A program made the translations under genes and the position numbers. This document shows positions 28,886-42,300 of a stretch of DNA of 64,000 nucleotides, piece after piece. The stretch is from Climacteris rufus. Taxonomy: Eukaryota; Chordata; Aves; Passeriformes; Climacteridae. Location of the stretch: assembly GCA_013398175.1 (NCBI GenBank), contig VZRZ01007863.1, forward strand, positions 462,838 to 526,837, given 5' to 3'. The notes under the pieces are model-generated. The model was not told the origin of the DNA. It saw nothing but the letters and a program-made list of their open reading frames with translations, and searched no databases. Every line of letters starts with the position of its first letter. Positions within the stretch are counted from its first letter, which is position 1.

Positions 28886-28899
28886 TTTTTCTTATGCAG

Positions 28900-29030
28900 T
28901 TGCAGTACCATGCTGGGCTGGCATCTGGCCTTTTGAATCAGCAGTCTCTGAAACGTTCGGCCAACCAGATGGGAGTCTCTGCAAAGCGCAGACCAAAAGC
29001 CCAGCCAACAACTCTTGTCTTGCCTCCTCA
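28900..29030 (+). CDS. MED27: MED27 internal exon (about residues 117-160)
   Basis: MED27 (CRSP34/CRSP8) is a nuclear subunit of the Mediator coactivator complex, which bridges transcription activators and RNA polymerase II; it sits in the tail/upper region with subunits such as MED29, MED30 and MED14. The exon reads in frame 1 from 28900 and gives 43 residues plus two bases: it opens LQYHAGLASG, contains the basic patch SLKRSANQ...SAKRRPKAQ, and ends TTLVLPP followed by CA. I recognise this as essentially identical to the vertebrate protein. The acceptor is TTTTTTCTTATGCAG and the donor is CA|GTAAGT, both strong. The exon starts in phase 0 and ends two bases into a Gln codon, completed by the A that opens the exon at 53117. 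A second AG six bases in (CAGTTGCAG) forms a possible tandem acceptor that would remove Leu-Gln in frame. Exon numbering (probably exon 3 of 8) is from memory. Confidence 0.97.
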
Positions 29031-29135
29031 GTAAGTAATGGAATATTTGGAAGAGTTTCCATGCTGGGGGGAGTGGATTATTTCTTATTAACTTTTGACT
29101 GGGTTTTTTTGGTTTAATTTTCAATCATCATCGTA

Positions 29136-29215
29136 ACAACCTCGCGCTTGCATTTGCCTTTGGTACAAATTGTCTTTGTAACAGGTCATAAAAACTTTTT
29201 GCAACACGAGGTTGT
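29136..29215 (+). other. Potential intronic RNA hairpin downstream of a 5' splice site
   Basis: ACAACCTCG (29136-29144) is the exact reverse complement of CGAGGTTGT (29207-29215). Just inside, TTGC (29148-29151) can pair with GCAA (29201-29204) across a 3/2-nt internal loop. Within the loop, ACAAA and TTTGT can pair as well. The stem arms carry CpGs, which are rare in the surrounding intron. It lies about 105 bases downstream of the MED27 exon donor. It could be a conserved structural element or chance; it is not recognised as a known microRNA or snoRNA. Confidence 0.35.
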
Positions 29216-32200
29216 CATTGAGGAATGATGTTCACCTGATTAGTATGACTTGGAGCTTCAAGTAGGACTTTTCTGAAGGTCCTAAAAGACTGAAGCCAAA
29301 AAGTCTTTGGTGTGAGTACTTTCTCGGCAAACGTCTGTTCCGAGTCCATCTGTTCACCATATGTTAATTTTGCGTTGGATCTAAACCTCTTTTACAGGTG
29401 ACAAGCAATTATGAGGACACTTAGAAACTGTTTGAGGACAGAGAGTATCAACATTTTAGGCAGCCAGTGTACTGATGCCAGAAACACAGAGATGTACGCA
29501 ACGAAGCTTATAAATTAATAAGCCACCTAAAATATTTAGTTACATGTAAGAAAATGATTATTATGTAGAAAATGAAGCGCTAAGCAATTGTTCATTGTGC
29601 TGAGCATCCCTGTAGTTTGTGGAAACTGCCTGCTTTTCTTCACAAAACAAGAGTCACTGGTGTATAAACACTGTGCTACCAAAAACCTCATAGTTGCAGT
29701 AATAAAAGTCCCTGTTGTCACCAGATCTCACAGTCCTATGCTTACAGGGTTTTTCTTTAAAGGAAATCTGAAAAAAATCAGAGTCAGTAGAGCTTTCCCC
29801 TTGTATGTTAACTTTAAAGTGCTGGTAATTCAAGAATCTATAAAATGTTCTATTGTTTTACCAATACATCAAAGGAGAACAGTTTGAAGGGGAGCTCCAG
29901 CAGTAGGTGGAAAATCAGCTGTTCCTCTGATGTGTGGTACCTCTGATACAGGGTATCTTGTGACAAACTGGCTAATTAGTTTTCCTCCTTTGTTGGGAGA
30001 TCCAGAGCTTCAAATGGTCTTCTCCAGGAAGTCTATAAACTGGAGTACTGTGATACCAGTTGAGTTTTTTCAGAGGTCTTAAAACATTTTGGTGAGTTTT
30101 TTTGGTTTATTTCTTAATCATGGCGTCTCTAGTTACTAAAAACAGAGAAAGAGCTAACTTCTATTTTTGCATAGGAAAGTAGGTTCTTAAAAACTTGCAG
30201 CTATATCAGTCTTAATGTGAGATACATAATATGCACATTTTAAAGTATTGTATGTCTTGTTATCTGTAGATGATTTTCCTTTGGTGGTGCATTTACCTGG
30301 GATTTGCAGGTAGACTGAAATTTTAGTGTGGTAGCTAAACTTTAGCCAGTAGTTGAATTATGTTTCAGTATCTTATTACCACTTCCAGCATTATTCACAG
30401 GGAAAATGTGTTTCTGCTGAGCTGGCCCTTTATCTGTCACTGGTTTCATCCTCTCTGGCTTCTCTTTGACCTTTCCATATTTGTTCTTGTTTGCTATCTC
30501 AGTGTGTCTTAAGAGAATAATAGTGATATAAAGGAAAATCAAATACCTGTTGGGCTCAATATCGTGTTTCCAACACAGGGCAGAAGCAGATTATGAAAAG
30601 ACTTATGAAAATAGGCTTATGAAAAGTATTTAAAAAAAAAAAAGGTGTGACAAATGGATTTTAATATCTTGATTTTGCTGTAGTTTCATGCAAATAATGA
30701 TGAATCATGCCATGGGGTTTTTTTTCCCTTCGTTCTTTATAAAATGCAAAAGAAGAAAACATCCAGGTGCAAAACTACAGATCTCCTTGAAAGGGCATCC
30801 TGCATACTAATATTCCCATGGCAGTTCAAGGATTTATTTTTTTTTTTTAGCTTTATTAATTCATCAAGAAAGAGGTAACTATTTTTTGGTCTATTTTTGC
30901 TTTGATGTATGCTGTTAAAATTAAGTTCAGTGACAAGTCATTGGGCTGAGTAACAATGAGTCAAGTGTTTATTAAATGTTGTTCAGAGCAACTATATTAT
31001 CTAGAGCTTTTCTTAAACAGAAGTAGTTGAAACCAGCTGTATGCCAAAGTGTCATTTCAGGAGAGCAGATTGCAGTGAATATCAACACTGCAGTAATTCC
31101 TTTCTGCCAGCAAAGGAATGCAGGAACCACTTGCTCAGGGGGTATCATAGGTGATGATTTGGGCAAAGAATCTCCTAAAACCTATTTATTCTTATGCAGA
31201 TTTTGCACATGGCTAGTTTGATAGTAAACATGTCTTCATTTGAGTTAAAGGTAGCATTAGAGAGCATGTTACTAATCTACTTATTTATGTTCCTGTTCCT
31301 GGAAGAAACTGCATGAGTAACTTTTGCTATTGCACATCACGTTCTCGATGGCAATGGTGCGAGCTGAGCAATTTTCTTGCTCATCCAGATCTTTGATCTT
31401 TGCTGCTGTGGTGAGACTTGACTTGTATTCCACAAACTAAATATACCCAAATGGCCTTTCTTCTCATAAAGGGGGTGATACAGCAGAAAAATCAAGTTTT
31501 GTATCAACTCACTGTTCACTTGAGCCTTCAGTCTCTCTCCTTGTTCTGCTTTTCTTCTTTTCTCTCCCCAAATGCCTTTTTTTAAGGAAACCAATCAAAC
31601 AAAGCAAACCCAAGCCTGTCTTGGAGGCTCAACCATCTCTTCCTACTTTATGCTCGCAGAGGGAGCTGGTGAAGGGGTGCTGCTGAAAGCAAAAGTGATT
31701 TTGGTGAGCCCTCACCCTTTCCTCCCCAGCCTCAGGCTGTCTTGTGATGTGCTCTGGTTTGGAGGCGAGAAGCTCTAGTTTTCCACTAGTGAATATCTGA
31801 AACAGCAGCAGCAATTTTGAATCCAAAAGGTGGTTTTGAAAATAGAAGGTCTCTGCCCTGTGCAACCACTATGAGGAAAATTTGCATTTTGTCCCTGTTT
31901 GTTACCTGAGGGCTTCTAAGGGTGCTGAGCAGTTTTGAAGAGAGGCCTTTTGGTGTTCGGTTTTGCTTTTCAATATTGGTTTTCCCTGGCTCTGAAAGTG
32001 CAGAAAGGAAGAGTGGATTGATGTGTGTCTCATTCTCAGCCAAATGATCTGTGTGAGAAAATAACTAACTGCTGGCTGCTTTCTCTGCCTGCTTTGTCCC
32101 TCCTTCTGTCTTCTATTAACAAGACATCTCCCTGTACGTGCTAATGGATGCGTTCCCTCACATGCCTCTCATCTGGCTGCTGGTTCCTCCCTTCTGTTGA

Positions 32201-34056
32201 GGAATCTCAGAGCAGTGTGTGCTGAGGTGCTGAGAGCTGTCAGCTCCTTCCCAGTGCCTGGGGAAGCGTTTGCCTGCAGCCCTTCTGAAAACAAGGGTGG
32301 CTGCTCCTGGTTGGGAATCAATAAATAAAGACAGGAAGAAATGATGGCTTCGTTTTTTCTTTCCTCTTGAAATGTAGTAATTGGCGCAGTTAATTAATCT
32401 TGTATTATTTTGCTTGGCATCACATCTGAAAAGCAAATTTGCAGTTATGACGTTGTCTCCATGGCCCTGAAGGAGCAGAATTCTCTCAGGGGGTGCTGAG
32501 AGCAGGGAGCCCACCCTGGACCACCCTGCTGGGATCCCAGCAGACTCTGGTGTGTCACTGTCCAGCTGGAAAGCGACAGCACTGAGTCCCTGTGAGATGA
32601 AGAAGAAAGAAAAGAGGAGGCACAGGATGCTGACTGTGTTCTTGCAATGGAGTTCAGTGGCACACACAAGAGGGTCAGTTAGTTTTTACAGGAATTTTTA
32701 GGGCTCTCAGATGGAAACCCCATGGCTTTGATAGCTCTGTGGTGTGGGGCTTTCTCAGCGCTCCCAGATTAATCATCTGTCTGCTCTGACTGGAAGAAAA
32801 TTGCCAGAACAAGAACTTGATCACCACACAAGGTACTGAGACTCTTGCCCTTTGTGGTGCCTTTTAGGGTCATTTGTTGTCACTTTGTGGTTTTGGAGAA
32901 GTAAGCACACTATAAACAATAAACAAGTGGAAGTCTGGTTCTTGTTTGACAACATCAGGCTCAATGAACAGAGAGGTTTGAGTAAAAGAGTCCAGGTTTT
33001 TTGTTTTAAGGCTCTTCAAGTTGTCTTGTAAATCTCTGGTGGTCTGATGTACACCCTCACCTGACAGTGAAAATATTGTAATAGATTGAGTAAAAATCTC
33101 TGTGAATTTGTACTCTATTGCTAGGAGCACACCAGCAAAATTACTTTTTTTTTAATTTAATAAAGGAGAAGATAGTGCTGCCTGTGATACTGTTCTAGAT
33201 AAATGAGCAAAAAAACTCTGTGAAGATAACTTTTCTTTTAGGAGATAACAAGGACTTGAGGATATAGAGACTCTGGATTGCCACGTTGTTTCTACTGCTT
33301 GTTCTGGGTGAGATGTAAGAGAGATCTTATCTGCTCTCTACACCTCAGAATTCATCTGGATTCTTGTTCTAGAGAAGAAGGATCTATTCAAAAGAAGTCT
33401 ATACTTCCTGCATCCTTTGGAAATGTATTAGATAGAGAGGCTCTTTAGTGATTGGTCTCCTTAAAAACTTCAACTTACTGGCTCAGCAGGTATCTGTTCA
33501 TCTGGATTTAGAACAGAAATGTAGATATTCCAAACTCTATGTTTATTGTAGCTTGATGCACTACCAGCATAGTCAAAGTGTTGTTCTGTCACAGCTTTAA
33601 TGTCTTATCAGTTTCATGGTTCTGTCATATAATTAGTACTGTCAGATTCTGTTGGATTTGGTCAAGAGCTTTCTTCAGGATACTCAAATTGACTCTTAAG
33701 GAAGGATTTAGTATTAAAAGAAAAAAGTTTCTGTTTTTAACAGTTTTTTATATAAATATATATAACTATACACCCTGTCATCAGATGTGCCACAGTACAT
33801 TATTTGGAACTTAACTTGTACAATTTATCATTTTTGCATTAAGGAAAAATCCTGGTGAGCACTTTGCCAAGATTTTTTTTGGAGGAAAGCATTTTTTTCA
33901 GCATTTTGTTTTATAAACAGCATCTAATTGCTTCCTATGCTCAGGGATTTTCATTATGAAAGGAAGAAGCAGGTTATTTTAAAGGTAATGGCAAAACATG
34001 CTTAAACCAATAAATGTTCATAAGTTTTGTATTTTTTAAGAGAAATTGTTTAAGTT

Positions 34057-34103
34057 ATGATGTGTTAGTCCCTTCTAACCCAAACCATTGTGATTCCATG
34101 ATG
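34057..34103 (+). mobile_element. CR1 LINE 3' tail fragment
   Basis: CCCTTCTAACCCAAACCATT followed by GTGATTCCATGATG matches the characteristic 3' end of avian CR1 elements (CCTTCCAACCCAAACCATTC, then ATTCTATGAT). Only the last roughly 45 bases of the element are present, as expected for a heavily 5'-truncated copy. Confidence 0.8.
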
Positions 34104-36206
34104 AACCTGATACACCAGTTCAGTGTGACACCAGGTGTAGGTGTGAGGGGTGGGGTTCTTTAACCTGCCAGTGTTGGTTCTGCAATAATTCAGTATTAGG
34201 AGCTGCATTCCAACCTTTGGGCCTCTTCCTGAAGTATTCAAGATAGACAACTGCAGTGTGTGGCTCTATTTTGGTTTTGAAAAAAGTCATCAGAAGTTCT
34301 TTGTGCAGTTCTGAAATTCTTCTTTCCCTGTACTGGCAAAGCTGCATTAAGTATCAATATTCATTAAATACCATGGAGATGATAATGTAATAAAGCAATA
34401 ATCCTCAGGCCCACATCTATACTTCTCTCCAGAAGAGCTGAGGTTGAGAATATAATTAAAGATTAAAACTCTGTTTGCATTCTGGAACATGGAGATATCT
34501 TTTTGTACTTGATGGGGAATTGTATTAATAAGGAAGAGATCAGTTTCCAATAACTTTCAATACTGGGAGCTCATTTCATATCCCTGTTCATGTGCAAGTT
34601 TCTCACAGAATTCCTTTAGTTTGATTTTAGTAAGGCAGTGCAACAGGAACTGTAAAAGAACATGTTGCTGAAACATGTGACCCTTTTGCTCCACAAATTA
34701 ATCTCCTTTTATATGAAGAAAAAAAAGATTAAAAATCAGTTCTTTATATTGTAAGACAATAATATTTACAAGAATAAGTTTAATTACTTTGCAGCCATGT
34801 ACCATGTCGATGGAACATTAATTTTAGTATTTGGTGTCTTGTGCACAGTTTGGATCACATCATTGTGCTGTTTTCTTTCTGGTTTTGGTAAATTGTTGAA
34901 CTCCTGTTGCAGAGCTCTTTTGTGGAGCTGTTTTAGTGGGAGCTGCAGTGTTTTGCCATACACTGAGATGGCATTTATCCCTGACTGCCATACTCATGTC
35001 AGTGTGTTCAGGGGTTGTGTAGCCAAGACACTTGGATCCCAAAGCTGGGGAAAGCATCTCCCTTGCCTGAACCCATCTGTGTAACCAATTTGGAGGGACA
35101 ATTCCACGGTAATAAAACATCATTAACCTGTCTTGAACTGAGTTTTCCCAGGGAACAGCTCTACGTGTGGGGCTTGTGTTGCCCTGTCAGGGTTTCACAT
35201 GTAACACGAGTGAGCTCATCCGTCCTTGTCATCTGGATGAGAGGTGATTCTGAGTTTTTAAAGACAGATGTTTTTTGTTCCCAGTGGCCCTTGTCAGCAG
35301 CAGGGCCAAGTGTTCCAGAGCTCCGTGGCTGGCTGGTGCTTTATCCTGCTGCTTCGGGGGTGTTTTGTTTAGTTATGGGGGGGAAGCAGTCTGCTATTAA
35401 ATGTAATGGCAATCTGTCTCTCTCAGTTATGTGGTATTTACTGTTTAGCACTCAGGATAATGTAGCTGGAAAGAAAAAAATCCACAGTTCAGTGTTGATT
35501 CATGAGGGGCTTTATTAGACAACTCCAGCGAGATCAAATCCAATAACATCCCAGGGATACAACATTGGTCATCTCACTACTTGTAGCCAAAGATACTTTA
35601 CCAAACTCTGCTCCAAAAAAGAGAGACCTTCTTCCAATTGAACTTCTTATTTCAGTGGAAGAGGTAAATTTTAAAATAGGTGCTCTTAATTTGTTTTATG
35701 TCTCTGCTTTGTTTTCAGTGCAGTTCACTTGGGTTATGTCTTGTGTTAACTTTGGAACTTTACTGGTGCTTTGTAACCTGCTTAGACACCAAAGATACAG
35801 AACACAAGCTTTGCTGCTCTGTGCATCTTTAGAAATACAATTCTTTCAAACATTTTCATCTTGATTTAATCTCCTAATATGTTGATATATCTGACAGCAG
35901 GGGTTTTTGCAGTAATCTTCTTTGTTTTGTTATGCCAAATCAATGCTTTTTTTTTCTGGCTCTAGTTATATGCTGAATTTAATTTCATTCCATTAAGTAC
36001 TGTACAGCTGCATATTTTCTTACAAAGTAATTACAAAAAACCAGCAGGCATTGATCAACACAAATTGTCCAAAGGAAATACTTTGACTAAAACTAAATGT
36101 TCCTTATGATATTCATTAACAGGAGAATAATTTCCATCCATACAATGCAAAAGACAAGGATCTCGGCTGTTACTTTAGCCATAGTAAACTATAAAATATG
36201 GATTAA

Positions 36207-36365
36207 AGAATCACACAATGGTTTGGAAAGGAGCTTAAAGCTCATCCCATTCCAGCCCCTGCCATGGGCAGGGACACCTTCCCCTACACCAGTTTGCCCC
36301 AAACCCTGTCCAGCCTGGCCTTGGACACTTCCAGGGATGGGGCAGCCACACTTCTCTGGGCAGCA
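36207..36365 (-). mobile_element. CR1 LINE fragment, 5'-truncated, antisense
   Basis: Read on the minus strand, this is a typical CR1 3' terminus: a TGCCCAGAGAAG...GGCTGCCCCATCCCTGGAAG segment, then GTCCAAGGCCAGGCTGGAC, a TGTCCCTGCCCATGGCAGGG segment, and the terminal AAACCATTGTGTGATTCTT. The element's 3' end is at about 36207 and it is truncated near 36365. The retroposed copy lies antisense to MED27. Confidence 0.92.
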
Positions 36366-39300
36366 AACATTAGTTATGATGTGAAACTTCACAGTGTATT
36401 TTAACATGGAGAAAAAAACAGTTTTATTTGTTCACTTTGCAACAACTGTTCTAACCACATACTGTAGAAAGAGAGGGCATGTAATTAAGATTTCACAATT
36501 TCTTTACTGTGTGTAGAGCCTTACAAGTGTGTTGTGAGCTGGTATGGACTGATGTGACCAGGTCTGTGCATGTGCCTGTCAGGGAGACATGAGGCCAAAA
36601 AGCTCCTGGGGCTGGTGGCTGTTGATATCTTGGTGTCATATTCTCATATAATCCCCCAAATAGGATTGTTGTGTGATGTGCAGCCCTGTGTGACTGAACA
36701 CGGTGATTTGAAATCATTCCCATCTACTTTGGGGAAGATTAACTGGAGCACTGTGCAGTTGGGAAGTGAAAACCTTGAATTTCTGTGTACCAGCCCTGCT
36801 CTGCTGTTTCCAGAACATGCACACATCCAGAGCAGCAGACCCTCAGTGAGTTTAGAGTTACTGGGGGCTGCAGCTCTGTTGTAAAAGAGCAAATTTCTGA
36901 CTCTTTGATGTATGTTTGCCTTAAAGGTAATGTTTGTGTGAGAACCGTGTCATTAAAAGGTGGCAATTAATTAAAAGTTGTTCCACAGTCCCAACCATTA
37001 GAAGATGCCCTTGCAGCATTCAGAGCAGAACATTAATATTGCACTGTAGGGAATGCCTGTACTTTCAATAAAAAAGAAAGTTAAGGATGAAGATTTTAAT
37101 GTGTAATTAAAGACTGCAAATACTAGTTTAACTGCTTGTTTCTGTGTCAAAAAAAAATTAAAAAGAACACAAACTACATGTGGTTGAACTAATTAAGACA
37201 GTGAAGAACAAGCTAGATAAGAGAGGAAATTTGTATGAACCTAATAATGTTATCAAAGCTTTTGCTAAAGCTGTGATTTTATAATAAGATTGGTTTAGCC
37301 CCCCCCCTTTTTTTTAGCTTTGCTATTCGGGGGATGGGGATCTGAGGCTGCTTTACTGCAGCAGACAATCAATCTGAAAAGAATAAATTAAACCTGCTGC
37401 TTGCCAAATTCAGAAGTGCATTACAGCAAGTGTTTCCATCTGCATTGGTTGTATATTCCCTTGTCAGAGATGAGGAGCAGGAAGAGCAGAGCTGGAATAA
37501 GGTGGAGTGAGAAGACCTTTATATTTTGGTGGCTTAGCCAGACTGGCCTTCTTGTATAATCATAATGTGATGTGATACAAGCCCATTGTGAATCTATTTA
37601 TTAATGACTTTATTTTTGTACCTCTACATGTTTTCATTTGAGAGGAAAACTAAACAGCTGCACTGTGAGTGGGATAAAAGTGCTTTCAAATGGGAACCTG
37701 GTACCATTGAAAAGGAGGAAGCTCTAGGTGTGTGTCACAGTAAAGAACTTCAAAAAGGCAAACTGTACCTGGAAATAAAGGCAATTAAAGTCTCCTGTAG
37801 TTGCAACAGTAATTTTCCAAAGGGTAAAGTTTTCCTAAGTGGTGAACTGCACAATGGGGGAGGTAAAGGGGCTGTTCCCATCCCTGGGGACCGAGGTGGT
37901 GCTGGGCTCTGCTCATGCTCCCAGCAGGACTGCAGGCTCTGAGAGGATGCCTGAATGTCCTTTCTGACTACAGAGGGTACAGAGGAGACCTGCTTTGCTC
38001 TGCTTTCTTTACCTGCTGTTAAAAATAACTGTTATTACTTTTTAATTTCACTTTAGGGCATTCTCTGGGTATTTGTGTGTTTACAAGGAACCCTATGGAT
38101 GGGTTAAAGGAAAAAAGCTTGGGTGGCAGATTCCAGCTGATGAATTCATAGCTGCTCCTCTAAATATAATCTTCATTTGTAATGATGTGAAGTATTTTGG
38201 TACACTTATTTTGCTAGTCCTGTTTTCCCAATGGCCAGTGGAAAAGAATAAAACAGTAAAATGGAACCTTTAGAAGTTTCACTTGGTGAAGTGGCTCAGT
38301 TTTCATCCCTTTATAGGTGCTGCTTTAGTGTTATTTCCATTCTTGATGGGTTAATTTTGCAAGGCATTTGCTCTCTGCTGTGTAGGGTTTACTTACTAAA
38401 GAGTAACACTCTCAATTTCAGTGAAGTTACTCAGCAGTGTGTGTATATTATTGTGAAAACAAGTGTATTAATAGTGTGATGCAGGTTTCTAATTGAAACA
38501 CATACATTCACCTCGTTATTTGTTTATTTACCTGATTCTTACCTTGGCATGGGTAACACAGGGAATAAAACATTGGCAGATTTGGTTTTGACTTTTTTCT
38601 GTGGCTGCATGCAGTGTCTTTATTGTCTGTGAGTCATGGCCAGGGGAATCCTGTAGTAAGCCCTCTAATTTTAGCAACCAAAAGCAGCTCCGTGCAGCAG
38701 TTTTTGCACTGAAATTAAATTTATGCTTTTTTTGTTGCTCAAGATTGTTCTTAGAAATTCAGTTTTGGGAAAGAAAGGAAGAGTTTGGCATGGAGTTCAT
38801 GGTGAAGTAGTGAATCACTTATTTAACTTTTGCTGAGCTTACCTGGAGTGAAATTAAATAAAGACTGTAGTCTGTGTGTGATCATGATGCTCCGTTGTTG
38901 CTTGTAATGCTTTGATTCCATCCCTCACAATTGTGGAATAGTGTTCAGCCTTTTCATGTTCTGCCATTTGTGTTTGAAAGCACTTAAAGCCATGAGGATT
39001 CCTAAACAAGTTCTTGCAAAACAAATTACTGGTTTTTTTCTATGCCTCAGTTTCCCTACATCAACAGTGTGAATTTTATCATCTGGAAGCTGTGCAGGAA
39101 TGCTGGGAGTGACTCAAACAATACTGGTGGCAAAGCTGGGATAAGAGAAGGCATTAACCATAAGGCAGATGCTTTCATCCAGGGGAAGAGTCTGGATTTT
39201 TATCTTTTATTGTTGGTAGTTCAAGACCAGGTAATTTTTAAAAAAATCCAAAGTCCAGGAGTGACACGTTGTGAGGAATGAATGACCAGATAATTCCTGC

Positions 39301-42300
39301 TTGCAAGGCCTAATAGGAAGCTCTCAGTATCCACTGCCAGCTTTCATTCTGATAAATGAGTGGTGATGGATTATCCTGTATCCTTTGTGTTCTTGCCTTT
39401 AGGTGCTCATTTCAGTGATGGAAGACAAAGTGCCAACACATGAAATAATTACACACAAGCCTGGCTGGAGCCTGTCAGTCTGTGTCAAGCTCCCTAAACT
39501 TCCATGGCTTCTCAATTGTTGAGCTCTTTTGCTGATTGTTGCATTCAGTGTTCAGTGTTAAAAATCAAATGTGCTCTAGAAATGGCAAAAAAACCCCTAC
39601 TGTTTTGATGTTTTTTAAGTCAGAATTTAATATCTATGTCCAAAATAGCCCTATAAAGCTGAGCTCCCCTGAAGCCAGAAGCCAGGCATTTCTACTTTCC
39701 TATTTGACATGCAGAACCTTCTTTCATTTTGGCTTTTGCATTTTGACAGTTGCTCAGCAAAGATGATGCTTTTCCTAATGACAGATTTGTATGTGCCACA
39801 TAGACAGGTCTTAAAAAGAGCTGAAAACCCACTTCTTGTGAACCCTTGAGAAGGACAGTTTGAAGGCAGTGGCTGATGGAAGGAGAAAACATATTTTTGA
39901 AGAAACTACATTAAGTAATAATGTAGGTTATAGTAGCCTGCTTAAAAAAGTGTGGTGAGCAACTGATGAGTTACCTGAAAGGAGTGCTACAAAGAGGAGT
40001 GCTTGGCATTTAAAATAATAGTTGTATGATTTAAATCTGAAATTTGGCTTAAAAGCAGTTTATATGTTGACGCTTCCATGATATTTTTCTGCTTTGAGAG
40101 TTGCTCTTCATTGAGACAAAAGGTTCCTTCTTCAAGAACATGATTTTACAGCATAGTAGATGATAAGTAAATTGAATGCTTTCTAATCTCAGATATTCCT
40201 AAGGAAGTGAAATGGATTTCTTGACATGACAGAGCAATGGTGGCTCTTGTATCCCCCTTGTAAAATGAGCTTGTGGACAGAATATGCCAGGTAGAACTAT
40301 CTCAACATGTGATTATGCTTTTAAAATGAAAATTTATTTTTAGAGCAAAGATAGCAACTTTAACACCACAGACAGAAAATCAATTACAATTTTTGCTAGT
40401 ACAACTAAAATATTATCTGCTGCTACTAATTTCTTTTTGTTGTTCCACAATTGCTGTCTTCCCTCAGTTTTTTTATTAAGTCATCGATGGGGACAGAGTT
40501 TCTGATATTGAAGCCTGAGTGTTGTAATATCCTTCTTTCTCTTCTGCTCTGTACTTTTGTATGTCTCAGCAGTGCCATGATTGAATTATCTGTTTCTATG
40601 CTGGTATGTATTAAAGGCAGTTAATTTTTTGTGTCTTAGGCCTCATCCTCCACCAAAAAGCTCTTATGCAAGTGAGCAGTTTGCTTTTGCATTAATTGCT
40701 TTGTTAAAGTGTAAGTATAAACTGGATCTTAAAGGTCTGCATTTTGCAAATCTCTCAAATGCCTTCTGCAGAAATTCTCCACACATCTTAAAATGCTGGT
40801 GTGAAGAAGGTATGTAGAGAACCTGGTTGTTGCATGATCTTTAATTTTCAGGTTGTTTCAAATATTTCCTTCTCTCTTAACCTGCTCTGGTTTGTTTCAG
40901 AGAATTTTAAGGAAGATTTCTTTTTTGTCTCACATGAAGCCTGTCCATAGTTACTCCCTTTGCTTTCAGATTCTAAATAAGTAGTTCATTCCCATCTCCT
41001 GAGTGAGAAGGAGAGGGTATATTGAGAGAAGTTCAGCTCTGAGTGAGCAGAGCCTCTCCAGGCATAGGTAGCACTGACCACTGTGATACTGGGTAATATT
41101 TATGCTCACCTGTGTTTAAGCTCATGCTTTAGGACTTTGGGAGGTTTTTTAAAGCCCTTGTAAAGAGTAAAATGAGCCATTTGTTTTGTTTGCCTGTATT
41201 TTGTGTTTTGCTGACTTCTCACCACTTGACTCATCCTGATGGGATGGGGTGCAGGACACAACCAAAGTGAAGTTCTCAATGTAGATGCAATTTGAACTAT
41301 TTTTTTTTTTTTGTTCTTAGTCAGGCTTTTTCTTCCAGCTTTGCCATCCTCCTTTTCAGAGATGTTGTGCAGTGTTTGTCCCATTGTGTCTTTGCCAAAT
41401 AGTCACACAACACAATCAATGGCAAATATTTTGTCTCCTTTTTAAAAATGAGTATCAAGTGCTCTTAAGAATGGGCCTGCCATTAGATGAATGCAAGTGT
41501 AGTTTATGTTTTGAATCCACAGGAAACTTGATGATTGCAATTAGGCAAAAAGTGAAAATAATTAAATGGTGAAAGACAAATCAAATACAGAAATGCATGT
41601 CAGTGCAGTGAGTAGGGAGTGCAAAGTGGGCATGGATGGGGAGCTCCCTTAAAATATCTGCAGATTCCCTGATATTTGGAGGTTTAACTGCAGGAAGATC
41701 CTTTGAGCCAGCAGCTGCCATTTGGTGCTATTTTATCTGTTTCTGTAGGGCATCAGTTTCAACTGGTTGACTCGCAGTAGCTATGTGGGAGCTAATTAAT
41801 CATATAATTTGCTGTCATGTTACTGGGTGAACCTGTATCCTGGTAGCAGCATGAATTTGAGATAATGGTTTCCTAATGACTGAAACAGCTCTAACAGCCC
41901 TGGCCCTCATGGTTGACTTCAACGTTCCTCTGGTGGCTTTTAGAAAAATCTTTGATATGAGGTTACTCTTAATGAACATTCTGTCTGCTAATACAGGTAG
42001 TTTGCAGCTGGGTGGATTCATACAGCTCAGCCCTATTCTCCTCTTTATCCAGTATATTTTAAATTGAAACAGTATATTACAATAATAAATTGATACATAA
42101 CATACATGTATTCGATGTCAAACTGGTCTGCAGCTTTTACTCTGTGGTGAAGCAAATTTTGGCTTGTTTTGTTGTTTGGGTTTTTTTTTATTTATTTTTA
42201 ATTAGGTATGGGTTCTCAGTCTTTTTCCTAGGAAATCATAGAGCTCTCTGAGCAGGTTTGCTTAGAGAGTTTTTAATAAAAAAATTATTGAACTCTTTCT

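Larger units (their letters stand above)
1..28899 (+). other. MED27: MED27 intron, 3' portion
   Basis: This is the part of the intron upstream of the first recognised MED27 exon; its 5' end lies outside the window. It is AT-rich and stop-dense in all frames. The open frames in it (the longest about 160-176 codons, near 2.5-3.0 kb, 11.3-11.8 kb and 14.7-15.2 kb) resemble no family I know and have no convincing splice or codon support. I looked for the preceding MED27 coding segment (the part ending in ...KWSNK) and did not find it, so that exon should lie upstream. Recognisable content is limited to a TG microsatellite, a hairpin near 8.46 kb, a CpG-bearing block at 14.7-15.2 kb, a homeodomain-motif-rich stretch at 19.8 kb and a CR1 fragment at 20.65 kb. 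I see nothing else definable in the rest. Confidence 0.85.

Noticed and set aside
32158..32667. 169-codon open frame on - with a hydrophobic N-terminus resembling a signal peptide.
   Set aside because: The remainder has no domain I know, no cysteine pattern and no promoter or splice context. Read as chance.
35015..35518. 167-codon open frame on +.
   Set aside because: No homology recognised; lies in plain intron.
37850..37945. GC-richer stretch with a faint CR1-like flavour (GAGGTGGTGCTGGGCTCTGC).
   Set aside because: The match to CR1 order is too short and the rest does not follow; a repeat-library search would settle it.
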